The notes beneath the pieces were generated by a model, which was not told the DNA's origin, did no database searches, and worked only from the letters and a program-made list of their open reading frames with translations. A DNA stretch of 64,000 nucleotides from Bradyrhizobium algeriense (GTDB lineage Bacteria; Pseudomonadota; Alphaproteobacteria; Rhizobiales; Xanthobacteraceae), in assembly GCF_003062295.1 (NCBI RefSeq), contig NZ_PYCN01000004.1, positions 346,033-410,032 of the forward strand. The letters run 5' to 3'. Of this stretch, positions 8,231-17,576 are shown one piece after another. Within the stretch, counting starts at the first letter, position 1. Each line of letters starts with the position of its first letter. A program made the position numbers and the translations under genes.

Positions 8231-8782
8231 ATGCGCGTTTCCAGGGAAAAGGCGGCCGAAAACCGCGACCGAATTCTCAAGGCTGCGTCGCGCCTCATGC
8301 GCGAACGTGGCATCTCCGATGTGGGCGTTGACACGCTGACCGAAGCGGCCGGGATGACCCACGGCAGCCTCTACAGTCAGTTTGGGTCCAAGGAGCGGCT
8401 TATCGAAGAAGCGGTCGCCGACGCGATAGCCGCCAAAGGGCAGGAACTGCGCGAGGGGTCGACTCTCGGCGGCTACGTTTCAGAATACCTCTCGGCGGCG
8501 CACCGCGACCAGCCGGGAAGCGGCTGCCCCTTTGCTGCTTTGTGTTGCGAGATGCCGCGCCAAAGCCAGGGCGCGCGCGAGCGGTTCACAGCCGGATTGA
8601 GGGGCATGGCCGGCTGGCTGAGTGGCCGAATGGGCTCCGGTATCAAGCAACGCCAGCGCGATGAGGAGGCGCTCGCGACCCTCGCCTCTCTGGTCGGGGC
8701 GCTCGTGCTCGCCCGCGCCGTGAGCGATCCCAAGCTATCGGACGATATCCTTCGCTCGACCAGGAAAAGGTTGGGACGCTGA
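8231..8782 (+). CDS. TetR/AcrR family transcriptional regulator
   Basis: A 183-residue one-component repressor. Residues ~8-60 form the TetR DNA-binding domain (NRDRILKAASRLMRERGISD, then MTHGSLYSQFGSKERLIEEA). The C-terminal ligand domain has an unusual cysteine group (GCPFAALCCEMPRQ, near residues 98-111) that could allow redox or electrophile sensing; this is inference. It is divergent from the SDR gene, with twin palindromes in the gap. Such pairs are usually autoregulated and control the neighbouring oxidoreductase. Confidence 0.9.
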   Translation: MRVSREKAAENRDRILKAASRLMRERGISDVGVDTLTEAAGMTHGSLYSQFGSKERLIEEAVADAIAAKGQELREGSTLGGYVSEYLSAAHRDQPGSGCPFAALCCEMPRQSQGARERFTAGLRGMAGWLSGRMGSGIKQRQRDEEALATLASLVGALVLARAVSDPKLSDDILRSTRKRLGR

Positions 8783-8968
8783 TCTCTCAGCGCAGCCGGA
8801 CGGATCCTGATACATCGCGCCTGGTACATGCGGCGCGCATCGCCTGTCCGATTCGGGTCGATGAACGATTTGTCACGGCGATTAAACGCAGATGGCGCGC
8901 ACCGTTCATCAAAGCTGGGGGAGTTGCGTCAGAAACAGCCCGCGGCGCAATCGCTTAGGCGAATGGCA

Positions 8969-9044
8969 TGGTGCCCAGGGGCGGGATCGAACCACCGACA
9001 CTGCGATTTTCAGTCGCATGCTCTACCAACTGAGCTACCTGGGC
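8969..9044 (-). tRNA. tRNA-Phe (GAA)
   Basis: A 76-base cloverleaf on the minus strand. The 5' end gcccagg pairs with cctgggc, followed by A and an encoded CCA. The D-loop region is tagctcagttggtagagca, the anticodon loop is ctgaaaa with anticodon GAA, and the T-loop contains ggttcgatc. It lies just downstream of yacG, a common alphaproteobacterial arrangement. Confidence 0.96.
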
Positions 9045-9181
9045 ATACCCGCGAGCCCAAAGGCCGGGCGAGCGGGCGGTTTATAGAGAGGTCGGACGGT
9101 CATGTCCACCCAGCTTCGCCTTCGGCTTCGCTGGGCGCGGCCCGGCTTCGTACCCATCCACAAATTGTTGGGAAAACTCGG

Positions 9182-9376
9182 CTATTCGGCGTCTTCGGGG
9201 TCCGTCTCGCGGCCGGGGATGACGTACTTGCCCGATAGCCAGCGGTTCAGGTCGACATCCCGGCAGCGCGGGGAGCAAAACGGCGCCGTGGCCGGGCTCG
9301 CCGGCTTACCGCATTCCGGGCAGGGCTTCGATCCGCCCTTCGATTCCCCGGCTTCGGCGGGCGGCTTAGCTGGCAT
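9182..9376 (-). CDS. yacG: DNA gyrase inhibitor YacG, zinc protein
   Basis: A 64-residue protein. A four-cysteine zinc site is complete (CPECG near residue 19 and [14 protein letters not shown] further on), followed by the conserved [10 protein letters not shown] segment. YacG of E. coli binds GyrB and inhibits gyrase. The acidic tail DPEDAE is typical. The ATG at 9376 overlaps the end of maf by 11 bases, implying translational coupling; a longer frame to 9454 would lie inside maf and is not needed. tRNA-Phe follows. Confidence 0.92.
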   Translation of the reverse strand: MPAKPPAEAGESKGGSKPCPECGKPASPATAPFCSPRCRDVDLNRWLSGKYVIPGRETDPEDAE

Positions 9377-9989
9377 TGAGCCAGCCGAAGCGGATCGGGA
9401 AGCCCTCGCCGCCCAACAGCGTGACCGATTCGTAGAGCGGCAGGCCGACGACATTGGTGTAGGAGCCGACCATCTTGACCACGAACGATCCGGCGATGCC
9501 CTGCACGGCGTAGCCGCCGGCTTTGCCGCGCCATTCGCCGGAGCCGATATAGGCCTGGATGTCGTCCTCGCTTAAGCGCTTGAAGCGCACGCGGGTTTCG
9601 ATCAGGCGCTGGCGGAACGCCTCCTTCGGCGTCACCAGGCAAATGGCTGTGTAGACGCGGTGATTGCGCCCCGACAGCAGCCGCAGGCATTGCGCGGCCT
9701 CATCCACCAGATTGGCCTTCGGGAGAATGCGGCGACCGACCGCGACCACCGTATCGGCGGCGAGGATGAAGGAGCCGCGCAGTTCGTCGTCGAGCTGGAC
9801 GGATTTCAGCGCAGCGTCGGCCTTGGCGCGCGCCAGGCGGTTGGCGCAGGCGCGCGGCAGCTCGCCCCGCTTCGGGGTCTCGTCGACATCGGCCGGGCGC
9901 AGCGCGTCGGGCTCGATGCCGGCCTGGTTGAGCAGGCTGAGCCGTCGCGGCGAACCGGAAGCGAGAACGATTTTGGGGCGGCCAAGCAT
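9366..9989 (-). CDS. maf: Maf-type nucleoside triphosphate pyrophosphatase
   Basis: A 207-residue cytoplasmic house-cleaning enzyme that hydrolyses non-canonical or modified NTPs. The N-terminus carries the Maf signature [15 protein letters not shown], and further on come [28 protein letters not shown] and the conserved [20 protein letters not shown] block. Length is normal. The ATG at 9989 gives the family N-terminus; a frame extending to 10151 adds sequence from a repeat-like intergenic region and is rejected. It is followed by overlapping yacG. Confidence 0.93.
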   Translation of the reverse strand: MLGRPKIVLASGSPRRLSLLNQAGIEPDALRPADVDETPKRGELPRACANRLARAKADAALKSVQLDDELRGSFILAADTVVAVGRRILPKANLVDEAAQCLRLLSGRNHRVYTAICLVTPKEAFRQRLIETRVRFKRLSEDDIQAYIGSGEWRGKAGGYAVQGIAGSFVVKMVGSYTNVVGLPLYESVTLLGGEGFPIRFGWLNAS

Positions 9990-10098
9990 GCGGGATGTGT
10001 CGGGGATTGGATTCGGATGGGATGCGCGCGCGGAACCTATCGGATGGCGCTCCATTCCACAACCGGGGAACAAGTGCTTGTTGTCATTACGAATCTTT

Positions 10099-10270
10099 CG
10101 TCGTTCCTGCCTAGTGCGCAATCGCGCACGGGCGCTGGGACCCATAACCACAGGCCGATGTCATTGAAACGACAATCGGCGACTGGCACTTCCTAAAGTC
10201 GCACGGCCGCGGCGCCGCGGTGAGCGCAATTGCGCTCACGCCAGGGGTTCCTGCGTTCGCAGGAACGACG
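10099..10270. repeat. Dispersed repeat, family B, copy 1
   Basis: Contains gggacccataaccac (10137-10151) and a terminal arm ttcctgcgttcgcaggaacg (10249-10268), with an inner gtgagcgcaattgcgctcac palindrome (10220-10239). The same conserved core occurs at 12721-12735 and 53446-53460. The element fills the gap between maf and the phosphatase gene. Confidence 0.7.
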
Positions 10271-10275
10271 GGAAG

Positions 10276-10740
10276 CTACCCGCTCGCCGCGCCGGCCTTG
10301 GCAAACCGGCGGCGGATGCGCATCGACAGGCCGTCGCAGACTTCGCGATAGGCGGCGAGCTTCTGCTCGCGGTTGCCTTCCATGCCGGTCGGGTCCGGCG
10401 TCGGCCAGTATTCGACATCGGCGGCCATGGTGCGCGTCAGCTCCAGCGCCTTGTGATGGGCTTCCGGCGACAGCGTGATGATGAGATCGAAATTGAGCCC
10501 TTCCCAGTCCTCGAGCTCCTCGAACGTCGTAGGCTTGTGGCCGGAAATATCCTGGCCGAGCTCGGCCATCACGGCGACGGCGAACGGATCAAGCTCGCCC
10601 TTCCTGACGCCGGCGGATTTCACGTAGAGCGCCTGCGGAAACATCTGCTGCAGCAGGCTCGCCGCCATCGGCGAACGCACGCTGTTTAGCCCGCATGCGA
10701 ACAGCACGGCCTGCGGGTTGCGCGCGCGGGGCGCATCCAT
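10276..10740 (-). CDS. Low-molecular-weight phosphatase / arsenate reductase-like protein
   Basis: A 154-residue LMW-PTP fold protein. The P-loop is CGLNSVRS (Cys16-x5-Arg22) right after the first strand, and a later TPDPTG supplies the usual DP-loop acid. LMWPc members dephosphorylate phosphotyrosine, or reduce arsenate in the ArsC branch; the extra redox cysteines of thioredoxin-coupled ArsC are not evident, so a phosphatase role is more likely. It follows UPF0262 in the hisD operon. No arsenic genes are nearby. Confidence 0.85.
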   Translation of the reverse strand: MDAPRARNPQAVLFACGLNSVRSPMAASLLQQMFPQALYVKSAGVRKGELDPFAVAVMAELGQDISGHKPTTFEELEDWEGLNFDLIITLSPEAHHKALELTRTMAADVEYWPTPDPTGMEGNREQKLAAYREVCDGLSMRIRRRFAKAGAASG

Positions 10741-10787
10741 GCGTCACGAAATCCTTGCGGCAAAGGTGGTCATGCCTGCCTTCTTAC

Positions 10788-10832
10788 GCATGACCTTGTC
10801 CGAAAACCGCTTCGCACTTTTCGGGGTCATGC
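10788..10832. repeat. Short dispersed palindrome, family E
   Basis: Inverted ends gcatgacc (10788-10795) and ggtcatgc (10825-10832) enclose ttgtccgaaaaccgcttcgc and a complementary tttcgggg-type stretch. It separates UPF0262 from the phosphatase gene and supplies the last bases of the UPF0262 stop region. Elements like this are common between rhizobial genes. Confidence 0.6.
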
Positions 10833-11330
10833 GTCCTGCCCCTTCCAGTGCAGTACACAGATCAGCGTGAACAGCCGCCGGGACGTTTCGAAATCGATCC
10901 GCACCTTGCCCTTCAGCCGCTCCTGCAGCGTGCGCGAGCCTTCGTCATGGATGCCGCGGCGGCCCATGTCGATCGCCTCGATCTTGTCCGTGGTAGCCGT
11001 GCGGATCGCCTGGTAGTAGCTGTCGCAGATCATGAAATAATCCTTCACGATCCGGCGGAATGGCGTCAGCGACAGCAAATGCGCGACCACCGGCGTGCCG
11101 TCCTCGCGGCGGATGTCGAACATCAGGCGGTTGCCGGTAATCGCGAGGTGCAGCGTGAACGGGCCCTCGCCCGCCCCTTCCGGCGCGAACAGGTTCTGCT
11201 CGATCAGATCGTAGATCGCAATCGCCCGCTCATGCTCAATATCGGGCCCGGAACGCCCGATCGATTCCTCGTCGAGCGTCACCGCGACGATGCGGTTGTG
11301 CTGGTCATCGTCTGGTGGCGGCTTGTTCAT
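10827..11330 (-). CDS. UPF0262 family protein
   Basis: A 167-residue conserved alphaproteobacterial protein of unknown function. The start [20 protein letters not shown] is typical, followed by the conserved [20 protein letters not shown] and [20 protein letters not shown] stretches. The ATG at 11330 overlaps the hisD stop (ATGA), so translation is probably coupled to hisD. The longer open frame to 11720 is hisD antiframe and is rejected. No catalytic motif is obvious. Confidence 0.9.
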   Translation of the reverse strand: MNKPPPDDDQHNRIVAVTLDEESIGRSGPDIEHERAIAIYDLIEQNLFAPEGAGEGPFTLHLAITGNRLMFDIRREDGTPVVAHLLSLTPFRRIVKDYFMICDSYYQAIRTATTDKIEAIDMGRRGIHDEGSRTLQERLKGKVRIDFETSRRLFTLICVLHWKGQDA

Positions 11331-12622
11331 GGCAAATTGAGGCGCAATCCGACGGAGCGTGAATGGGCGTCCAAACCCTCGGCCTTGCCCAAGGTCATCG
11401 CGGCAGGCCCCAGCGCGCGCAACTGGTCCGGCCCGCATTTGAGAATCGAGGTGCGCTTCATGAAGTCTAGCACGCCGAGCCCCGACGAAAACCGCGCCGA
11501 ACGCGCCGTCGGCAGCACGTGGTTGGAGCCGCCGACGTAATCGCCGATCGCCTCCGGCGTATGGGGCCCGAGGAAGATCGCGCCGGCATTGCGGACTTTT
11601 GCTGACAAGCCTTCCGCATCCGCGGTCATGATTTCCAGATGTTCGGCGGCGATGGCATTCGCAAGCTCCACCGCCTCGTCGAGCTGTTTGACCATGATGA
11701 TGGCGCCGAAATCGTTCCACGAGGTCCGCGCGATGTCGGCGCGGGGCAGCGTGGCGAGTTGCGATTGCACCGCGCGTTCGACCTCAGTGGCCAACGCCGC
11801 GCTGTCCGTGATCAGGATCGACTGCGCGCTCGCATCATGTTCGGCCTGCGCCAACAGGTCGGCGGCGATCCAGCCGGCGTTTCCCGTGTCGTCGGCAATC
11901 ACGAGCACCTCCGAGGGACCGGCGATCATGTCGATGCCGACCTTGCCGAACACCTGCCGCTTGGCGGCGGCGACATAGGCATTGCCGGGGCCGACGATTT
12001 TCGCCACCGGCGCGATCGTCGCGGTGCCATAGGCGAGCGCCGCCACCGCCTGGGCGCCGCCGACGCGATAGATCTCGGAGACGCCGCCAAGGTGGGCGGC
12101 CGCCAGCACCAGCGGATTGAGCTTGCCGTCGGGCGAGGGCACCACCATGACGACCCGCGGCACGCCGGCAACCCTGGCCGGCACCGCATTCATCAGCACC
12201 GACGACGGATAGGCCGCCGTGCCGCCGGGCACATAGAGGCCAACCGCATCGACCGCGCTCCAGCGCCAGCCGAGTTCGACGCCGAGCGCATCCGTGAAGC
12301 GCTCGTCCTTCGGCAATTGCCGCTGGTGGAACAATTCGATCCGGTCGCGGGCGAATTTCAGGGCATCGACGGTTGCGGCGTCGCAAGCCGTGAGCGCGGC
12401 ATCGACCTCGGCCGCGGTCACGCGCAGGCCGGCGGCGTCGATGTCGAGCCGGTCGAATTTCCTGGTCGCCTCGAGCAGGGCCGCGTCACCGCGCGCGGCC
12501 ACGTCATCGACAATGGCGCGGGTGGCGCGCTCGACATCGGCCGAAACCTCGCGCTTGGCGGCGAGGAATTGCTTGAAGCGTGGGTCGAAATCGGCGCTGC
12601 TGGTATCCAGGCGAACGGGCAT
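11327..12622 (-). CDS. hisD: Histidinol dehydrogenase
   Basis: A 431-residue enzyme for the last two steps of histidine biosynthesis: NAD+-dependent oxidation of L-histidinol to L-histidine with a bound Zn2+. Conserved blocks are [54 protein letters not shown], the AEHDASAQ segment and AAEHLEIM, which contain the catalytic and zinc-binding Glu, His and Asp residues. Length is normal. It ends by overlapping UPF0262 and lies downstream of DUF2948 across a 217-base repeat-containing gap. Confidence 0.97.
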   Translation of the reverse strand: MPVRLDTSSADFDPRFKQFLAAKREVSADVERATRAIVDDVAARGDAALLEATRKFDRLDIDAAGLRVTAAEVDAALTACDAATVDALKFARDRIELFHQRQLPKDERFTDALGVELGWRWSAVDAVGLYVPGGTAAYPSSVLMNAVPARVAGVPRVVMVVPSPDGKLNPLVLAAAHLGGVSEIYRVGGAQAVAALAYGTATIAPVAKIVGPGNAYVAAAKRQVFGKVGIDMIAGPSEVLVIADDTGNAGWIAADLLAQAEHDASAQSILITDSAALATEVERAVQSQLATLPRADIARTSWNDFGAIIMVKQLDEAVELANAIAAEHLEIMTADAEGLSAKVRNAGAIFLGPHTPEAIGDYVGGSNHVLPTARSARFSSGLGVLDFMKRTSILKCGPDQLRALGPAAMTLGKAEGLDAHSRSVGLRLNLP

Positions 12623-12685
12623 GGCGGCTTTCTGAGAGACAGCGAAGGCCCCTGCTCAATGGCGCGGCGGCCAAGGGCCGTCAAC

Positions 12686-12824
12686 CCTCCCCGTCGTCCC
12701 GGCCAAGCGAAGCGCGAGCCGGGACCCATAACCACCGAAGTCCAAATTGGGCCACGCTGGGGCGGCAATCCGCTTCACGGCCTACATTCGTGGTTATGGG
12801 TCCCCGCGTCCGCGGGGACGACGA
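12686..12824. repeat. Dispersed repeat, family B, copy 2
   Basis: An inverted pair gggacccataaccac (12721-12735) and gtggttatgggtccc (12790-12804), with outer arms cgtcgtcccgg on the left and cggggacgacg on the right. It forms a long imperfect hairpin between DUF2948 and hisD. Confidence 0.75.
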
Positions 12825-12839
12825 TAGAGAGGGGTCCCC

Positions 12840-13295
12840 CTACCCCTCCGGCCCCAGGGGGGCCATGGCGAGGTCGCTGGTGCCGAGGTCGCTGGTGCCG
12901 AGGTCGGTCAGCTCGCACTCCAGGCATTCGACGTCCAGCCGCAGCGCCTCGCCGTGGCTGAACAAGAGAAGCGCGCTGCCGCCGGGGGCTTCGCCGGGGT
13001 GGAATTCGATCCCGACCAGTTCCAGCACCGCTCTCGGCTGCGCCAGATCGATGTTGCGCGACTTGCAGGCCAGAACGCGGTCGAAGCGCAGCGCCGCGAT
13101 CGAACGGCGCGGCTCGGTTCCGCCGGACAGCGTCTGCTCCCAGTCCAGCCGGTCGATGCCGACCACCAGCCGCTTTTCGTCCTGCCGCCAGACGATGTCG
13201 GACGCCTGGACTCGGGCGTCCTGCACATGGGCCGATATGACGGCGAGATCATCGGCATCGAGCGCAATCAATTTGAGCTGTTCGGGTGCCGACAT
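12840..13295 (-). CDS. DUF2948 family protein
   Basis: A 151-residue conserved alphaproteobacterial protein of unknown function. The first half (MSAPEQLKLIALDADDLAVI, then VQASDIVWRQDEKRLVVGID) is the family core. The C-terminus has a short tandem duplication, TDLGTSDLGTSDLAM, matched in the DNA by two exact copies of a 15-base unit (12871-12900). It lies between murA and hisD, the usual family context, so a link to the cell envelope or histidine synthesis is possible but unproved. Confidence 0.85.
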   Translation of the reverse strand: MSAPEQLKLIALDADDLAVISAHVQDARVQASDIVWRQDEKRLVVGIDRLDWEQTLSGGTEPRRSIAALRFDRVLACKSRNIDLAQPRAVLELVGIEFHPGEAPGGSALLLFSHGEALRLDVECLECELTDLGTSDLGTSDLAMAPLGPEG

Positions 13296-13320
13296 TCCCA
13301 GGAATCCCTACCTTTATTTT

Positions 13321-13394
13321 GCGCGTATCCTGATCGCCAAACCGGCACCCATCCCCGGATCAAGTCCGAGGACATGCTTTTGCGGGATACGCGC
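13321..13394. repeat. Inverted repeat between murA and DUF2948
   Basis: Arms gcgcgtatcc (13321-13330) and ggatacgcgc (13385-13394) flank a 54-base spacer. It ends one base before the murA stop codon and could act as a weak terminator or an mRNA processing site. Confidence 0.55.
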
Positions 13395-13395
13395 G

Positions 13396-14685
13396 TTAGT
13401 CGCTGATGCGCTGGATCGACGCGCCGCACGCCGAGAGTTTTTCCTCAAGCCGTTCGAAACCGCGATCCAGATGATAGATACGATTGACCATGGTTTCGCC
13501 CTCGGCGGCAAGCCCTGCGATGACCAGCGACACAGACGCCCGCAGGTCCGTCGCCATCACGGGCGCGCCGCGCAGTTTTGCGGTGCCGTCGATGGTCGCG
13601 GTTTCGCCATCCAGTGATATACGCGCGCCGAACCGCGCCAGTTCCTGGACATGCATGAAACGGTTCTCGAAAATCGTCTCGGTGATCCGCGAGGAACCGC
13701 CGGCGCAGGCCATCAGCGCCATCAATTGCGCCTGCAGGTCGGTCGGGAAACCCGGGAACGGCGCGGTCGACACCGTCACCGGCCGGATCCCGGCGCCGTT
13801 TCGGGCAACCCGGATACCGTCATTGTTGACGGTGATGAGGGCACCTGCCTCTGTCAGCACGTCGAGCGCCGACTGCAGCAGCTCGGGACGGGCGCCGGAA
13901 AGCTGCACGTCGCCGCCGGTCATGGCGACGGCCATCGCATAGGTGCCGGCCTCGATCCGGTCAGGCAATACGGTATGCCGCGCGCCGTGCAGCTTCTCGA
14001 TGCCCTCGACCACGATCCGCGGCGTGCCGGCGCCGGTGATGCGCGCGCCCATCTTGTTCAGGCAATCGGCGACATCTGCGATTTCAGGTTCGCAAGCCGC
14101 GTTGGTGATGATGGTCGTGCCCTTCGCAAGCGTCGCCGCCATCAGGGCTACATGGGTGCCGCTCACCGTCACCTTGGGGAAATCGATTCCCGCGCCGCGC
14201 AGGCCGCCGGGCGCCTTCGCGACCACGTAGCCGCCGTCGATGGTGAGCTCGGCGCCGAGTTTTTCGAGCGCCATAATCAGAAGGTCAACCGGCCGCGTGC
14301 CGATGGCGCAGCCGCCCGGCAGCGAGACTTTTGCCTCGCGCATCCGCGCCAAAAGCGGCGCGATCACCCAGAAGCTGGCGCGCATCCGCGACACCAGGTC
14401 GTAAGGCGCCGTGGTGTCGATGATGTTGGCTGCCGAGATGTGCAGGGTCTGGCCCTGATATTGGTGGTCGCCGGGCCGCTTGCCGGCGGACATGATGTCG
14501 ACGCCGTGGTTGCCGAGGATGCGCTGCAACTGCGCGACGTCGGCGAGCCGCGGCACATTGTCGAGGATAAGCGTTTCCTCCGTGAGCAGCGCTGCGATCA
14601 TCAGCGGCAGGGCTGCGTTCTTCGCGCCCGAAATCGCGATGGTGCCGTTGAGCTTGCTGCCGCCGACGATACGAATGCGGTCCAT
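13396..14685 (-). CDS. murA: UDP-N-acetylglucosamine 1-carboxyvinyltransferase
   Basis: A 429-residue cytoplasmic enzyme that transfers enolpyruvate from PEP to UDP-GlcNAc, the first committed step of peptidoglycan synthesis. The active-site cysteine is present at Cys126 ([14 protein letters not shown]), so the enzyme should be fosfomycin-sensitive at this residue. Also seen are [14 protein letters not shown] at the N-terminus and the conserved [15 protein letters not shown]. The ATG at 14685 lies five bases after aaggagg; a GTG two codons upstream overlaps that site and is rejected. It is the first gene of the murA-DUF2948-hisD block. Confidence 0.97.
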   Translation of the reverse strand: MDRIRIVGGSKLNGTIAISGAKNAALPLMIAALLTEETLILDNVPRLADVAQLQRILGNHGVDIMSAGKRPGDHQYQGQTLHISAANIIDTTAPYDLVSRMRASFWVIAPLLARMREAKVSLPGGCAIGTRPVDLLIMALEKLGAELTIDGGYVVAKAPGGLRGAGIDFPKVTVSGTHVALMAATLAKGTTIITNAACEPEIADVADCLNKMGARITGAGTPRIVVEGIEKLHGARHTVLPDRIEAGTYAMAVAMTGGDVQLSGARPELLQSALDVLTEAGALITVNNDGIRVARNGAGIRPVTVSTAPFPGFPTDLQAQLMALMACAGGSSRITETIFENRFMHVQELARFGARISLDGETATIDGTAKLRGAPVMATDLRASVSLVIAGLAAEGETMVNRIYHLDRGFERLEEKLSACGASIQRISD

Positions 14686-14806
14686 GCCCACCTCCCTTGC
14701 GATGCGCGCGATTTATGGAGCCTCGCGCGTCCATGGCAAAAGCCGCGAGATTTGCGGCGATTTGATGGGGTTCCATCATTACAGAGCGCCGAAGCGCGAA
14801 CTATGG

Positions 14807-14872
14807 TGTGCAATTGCAACATCAGAGAATACGCTCAACGCGAAATGGATTCTCTGATGTGCAATTGCACAT
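14807..14872. repeat. Inverted repeat upstream of murA
   Basis: Left arm 14807-14830 and right arm 14849-14872 are complementary over about 23 positions with one extra base on the left. Each arm contains a tgcaattgca palindrome next to catcagagaat or its complement. It lies in the gap between two leftward genes; function unknown. Confidence 0.75.
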
Positions 14873-14909
14873 CAAAGCTCAACCAGCGGGCTAGCCCGGA
14901 ATGACAAGA

Positions 14910-15569
14910 CTAGATCGCGTTGATATCAGCGCTCTCCAGTATCGGCTTCGGATACCCATCGCGCGCCACCTTGATCATGGCGCGGCCGAGCTGTTCGCTC
15001 GTCGTCATGTGGTTCGGCGTCGCTCGTACCATCCAGGACAACAGCGGCGCGGTGACGGCGTAGACCACGTTGATCCATCCGGTCTTCGATCGGACGCCGT
15101 GCAGCGGCTGGATGCCGGATGGCCGGAACATGTACGCCGCCTTGAACGGCAGCTTCAAGAGATCGTTCTCGGTCTTGCCCTTGACCCGCGCCCATCGCAA
15201 CGGGCCCTGCTCGGTTGAGTCCGTGCCGCGGCCGGTGACGTAGGTGAACACCATGCCGGGGTTGAGCCGCGCCAGCGTCGTTGCCGCTGCCATGGTGACG
15301 TCGTAGGTCAAGTGCCGGTAACGCTCCGCGTCCATACCGATCGAGGAGACGCCGAGGCAGAAGAAGCAGGCGTCGTATCCCGCAAGCTGCGATTCGATCG
15401 CGGAGAAATCCGTGAAATTGTCGTGCAGGACTTCATGCAGCTTGGCGTGCTGCACGCCGGTCGGACTGCGCCCGACCGCGAGCACTTCTGTGACGCCGGC
15501 ATCGATCAGGCATTCGCGGAGCACGCCCTGCCCGACCATGCCGGTGGCGCCAAACAAAATCGCCTTCAT
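14910..15569 (-). CDS. NAD(P)-binding epimerase/oxidoreductase-like protein
   Basis: A 219-residue atypical SDR with an N-terminal Rossmann motif (MKAILFGATGMVGQGVLREC). It lacks a clear YxxxK, in keeping with the NAD(P)H-binding (HTATIP2/NmrA-like) group. FCLGVSSIGMDAERYRHLTY and FTYVTGRGTDSTEQGPLRWA are conserved stretches. The ATG at 15569 is 17 bases from the stop of the upstream hydrolase gene, so they likely form an operon. Enzymatic substrate or sensor role is unknown. Confidence 0.85.
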   Translation of the reverse strand: MKAILFGATGMVGQGVLRECLIDAGVTEVLAVGRSPTGVQHAKLHEVLHDNFTDFSAIESQLAGYDACFFCLGVSSIGMDAERYRHLTYDVTMAAATTLARLNPGMVFTYVTGRGTDSTEQGPLRWARVKGKTENDLLKLPFKAAYMFRPSGIQPLHGVRSKTGWINVVYAVTAPLLSWMVRATPNHMTTSEQLGRAMIKVARDGYPKPILESADINAI

Positions 15570-15586
15570 GTCAGGGTGAGCTCCGC

Positions 15587-16411
15587 TCATCCCTTGATGA
15601 ACGCTAACAGGTCGGCGTTGATGGTGGCCGCCTCGGTGGTCGGCATGCCGTGCGGAAAGCCCTTGTAGGTCTTCAGCGTGCCGTTCTTCAGAAGCTTTGC
15701 CGACAATGGCGCGGAGTCCTCGTAAGGAACGATCTGGTCGTCGTCGCCATGCATCACCAGCACCGGCACGGTGATCTTCTTGAGGTCTTCGGTGAAGTCG
15801 GTCTGCGAGAAGGCGACGATGCCGTCGTAATGCGCCTTGGCGCCGCCCATCATGCCCTGGCGCCACCAGTTCTGGATGATCGCTTCCGAGGGCTTGGCGC
15901 CCGGCCGGTTGTAGCCATAGAACGGACCCGACGGCAGCGCGCGATAGAATTCCGAGCGGTTGGCGGCAAGCTGCGCCTGCAGGTCGTCGAACACCGATTT
16001 GGGCAATCCGCCGGGATTGGCCGGGGTCTGCACCATCAGCGGCGGCACAGCGCTGAGGATCGCCGCCTTCGCCACCCGGCTCTCGCCGTGGCGGGCGATA
16101 TAGTGCACCACCTCGCCGCCGCCGGTGGAATGACCGACGTGAACGGCGTTCTTCAGGTCGAGATGCGCCGTCACGGCCGCGAGATCATCCGCATAATGAT
16201 CCATGTCGTGGCCGTCGGCCACCTGGCTGGACCGGCCATGGCCGCGGCGGTCATGCGCGATGACGCGGAAGCCGTTGTTGACGAAGAAGATCATCTGCGT
16301 GTCCCAGTCGTCGGCCGAGAGCGGCCAGCCGTGGCTGAACACAATGGGCTGACCCTTGCCCCAGTCCTTGTAGAAGATATCGACGCCGTCTTTGGTGGTG
16401 ATGATGGGCAT
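15587..16411 (-). CDS. Alpha/beta hydrolase, non-heme chloroperoxidase / arylesterase type
   Basis: A 274-residue single-domain hydrolase. The triad is complete: Ser95 in GHSTGGG, Asp225 in HGDDDQIVP and His254 in GFPHGMP. The N-terminus ([20 protein letters not shown]) and DRRGHGRS are typical of cofactor-free haloperoxidases and arylesterases, which hydrolyse esters or form peracids. No signal peptide, so cytoplasmic. It precedes the NAD(P)-binding gene by 17 bases and follows a membrane protein gene in the same direction. Physiological substrate unknown. Confidence 0.92.
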   Translation of the reverse strand: MPIITTKDGVDIFYKDWGKGQPIVFSHGWPLSADDWDTQMIFFVNNGFRVIAHDRRGHGRSSQVADGHDMDHYADDLAAVTAHLDLKNAVHVGHSTGGGEVVHYIARHGESRVAKAAILSAVPPLMVQTPANPGGLPKSVFDDLQAQLAANRSEFYRALPSGPFYGYNRPGAKPSEAIIQNWWRQGMMGGAKAHYDGIVAFSQTDFTEDLKKITVPVLVMHGDDDQIVPYEDSAPLSAKLLKNGTLKTYKGFPHGMPTTEAATINADLLAFIKG

Positions 16412-16504
16412 GGGAATTCTCCTCTTGCTTGGTTGCAGTCAACGGCACACGGTTCCGGCGAACGGCTGTTCGCCGGACGGCAGGTGATATTCGATGGAGT
16501 CTGG

Positions 16505-17005
16505 TCACGCGGGGCGGAAGCGCCGCCACACGCCGATGATCATGACGGCGAAAAACACCAGCACGATGCCCTGGGCCACTGCGAATACCGGCCCCGCGGG
16601 CGGGTTACCCGGCGCCAGCGCCGTCAGCGCGGGTATCTTGAGGAAGCTCTGAACCACCAGCACGAACACATTGAGATAAAGCGAGGCCAAGGCGGTGACC
16701 ACATAGATCCAGCGCCACGCGCCGGCGAGCTTCATGCCGTACAGCGCGATGCAGGCAATCGCGAGCAGGATAAAGGAGAGGATGCCGAACAGGTGCGACG
16801 GCAGCAGCTTTTCGAACAACAGAGGCGGAATCACAAAGCCTGTGGCGCTGGTCAGGATGGTGAACAGCAGGAAGATCGCGGTGAGACCCGGCTGAGACCT
16901 CGAGCCGAGCATTCCGAACATCACAATCAGGCCCGCGACGATTGCGATCAAGCTGATGACCACATGGACCATCACGAACGTCGCCACACTCATACCCAGT
17001 ATCAT
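16505..17005 (-). CDS. Multi-pass membrane protein, hypothetical
   Basis: A 166-residue protein with four or five hydrophobic helices (around residues 8-30, 40-62, 72-92, 98-118 and 140-160) and a short basic C-terminus (WRRFRPA). No charged or catalytic motif stands out inside the helices. It sits 93 bases upstream of the hydrolase gene and may be co-transcribed with it. Family not recognised beyond a small integral membrane protein. Confidence 0.7.
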   Translation of the reverse strand: MILGMSVATFVMVHVVISLIAIVAGLIVMFGMLGSRSQPGLTAIFLLFTILTSATGFVIPPLLFEKLLPSHLFGILSFILLAIACIALYGMKLAGAWRWIYVVTALASLYLNVFVLVVQSFLKIPALTALAPGNPPAGPVFAVAQGIVLVFFAVMIIGVWRRFRPA

Positions 17006-17197
17006 GATGCGCCCCCTGCATTGGAAACCTTCTAAAGGTTACGACGCGGCGCGGAGAATTTCCACACGCATCGCGTGCGGCGGCGGCATTGCAGGCATGT
17101 GCGCGCATGAATGACGCATCAACCAAAGTGGTATGATGCACGAAATATTTGCATACCTGTCATAAATGCCAGCAGTGAAGGCGCGGAGGAATTGAAT

Positions 17198-17509
17198 CTA
17201 ATAGTAGCGCGGGATTGGACCGTCGTGCGGCGTCTTGCGGTGCGACAGGTCGAACAGCACTTCGTCGACATAGCACCAGCCCCAGCCTTCCGGCGGATCG
17301 TAGCCTTCGATCACGGGATGGCCGGTGGCGTGAAAGTGCGCGGTGGCGTGCTTGTTCGGCGAATCGTCGCAGCAGCCGACATGGCCGCAGGTACGGCAGA
17401 TCCGCAGATGCAGCCACTCGCTTCCGCTTTTCAGGCACTCCTCGCAACCGAGCGCGCTCGGCGTGACCGTTTGAATGCCGGCGATATGGTTGCAGCCCTT
17501 TTTCGTCAC
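17198..17509 (-). CDS. UBP-type zinc finger protein
   Basis: A 103-residue protein made almost entirely of a ZnF-UBP domain. Ligands are visible in order: Cys6/His8 region, GCEECLKSG, HLRICRTCGHVGCCDDS, HATAHFHATGHPVIEGY and GWGWCYVDE. In eukaryotes this fold binds the C-terminal Gly-Gly of ubiquitin; bacterial homologues are often fused or adjacent to FAD-dependent oxidoreductases, as here (17577-19283, same strand, 67 bases apart). Binding a protein C-terminus or delivering a partner to the flavoprotein is a reasonable guess. Confidence 0.9.
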   Translation of the reverse strand: MTKKGCNHIAGIQTVTPSALGCEECLKSGSEWLHLRICRTCGHVGCCDDSPNKHATAHFHATGHPVIEGYDPPEGWGWCYVDEVLFDLSHRKTPHDGPIPRYY

Positions 17510-17576
17510 CGCTTCATACCTCGCGTGTCTTGACGTATTGGCGTATCGGCGTATTGGCGGCCGCCCATACGCTGCA

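Noticed and set aside
10276..10740. Arsenic resistance operon
   Set aside because: The gene is LMW-phosphatase-like with no arsR, arsB or acr3 nearby, and lies in the hisD operon.
11639..12961. Rightward open frame of 440 codons
   Set aside because: It lies antisense to hisD and runs through a repeat; composition is Arg/His/Gly-rich and lacks any domain.
13651..14904. Rightward open frame of 417 codons
   Set aside because: Antisense to murA, whose frame has the active-site cysteine and full family similarity.
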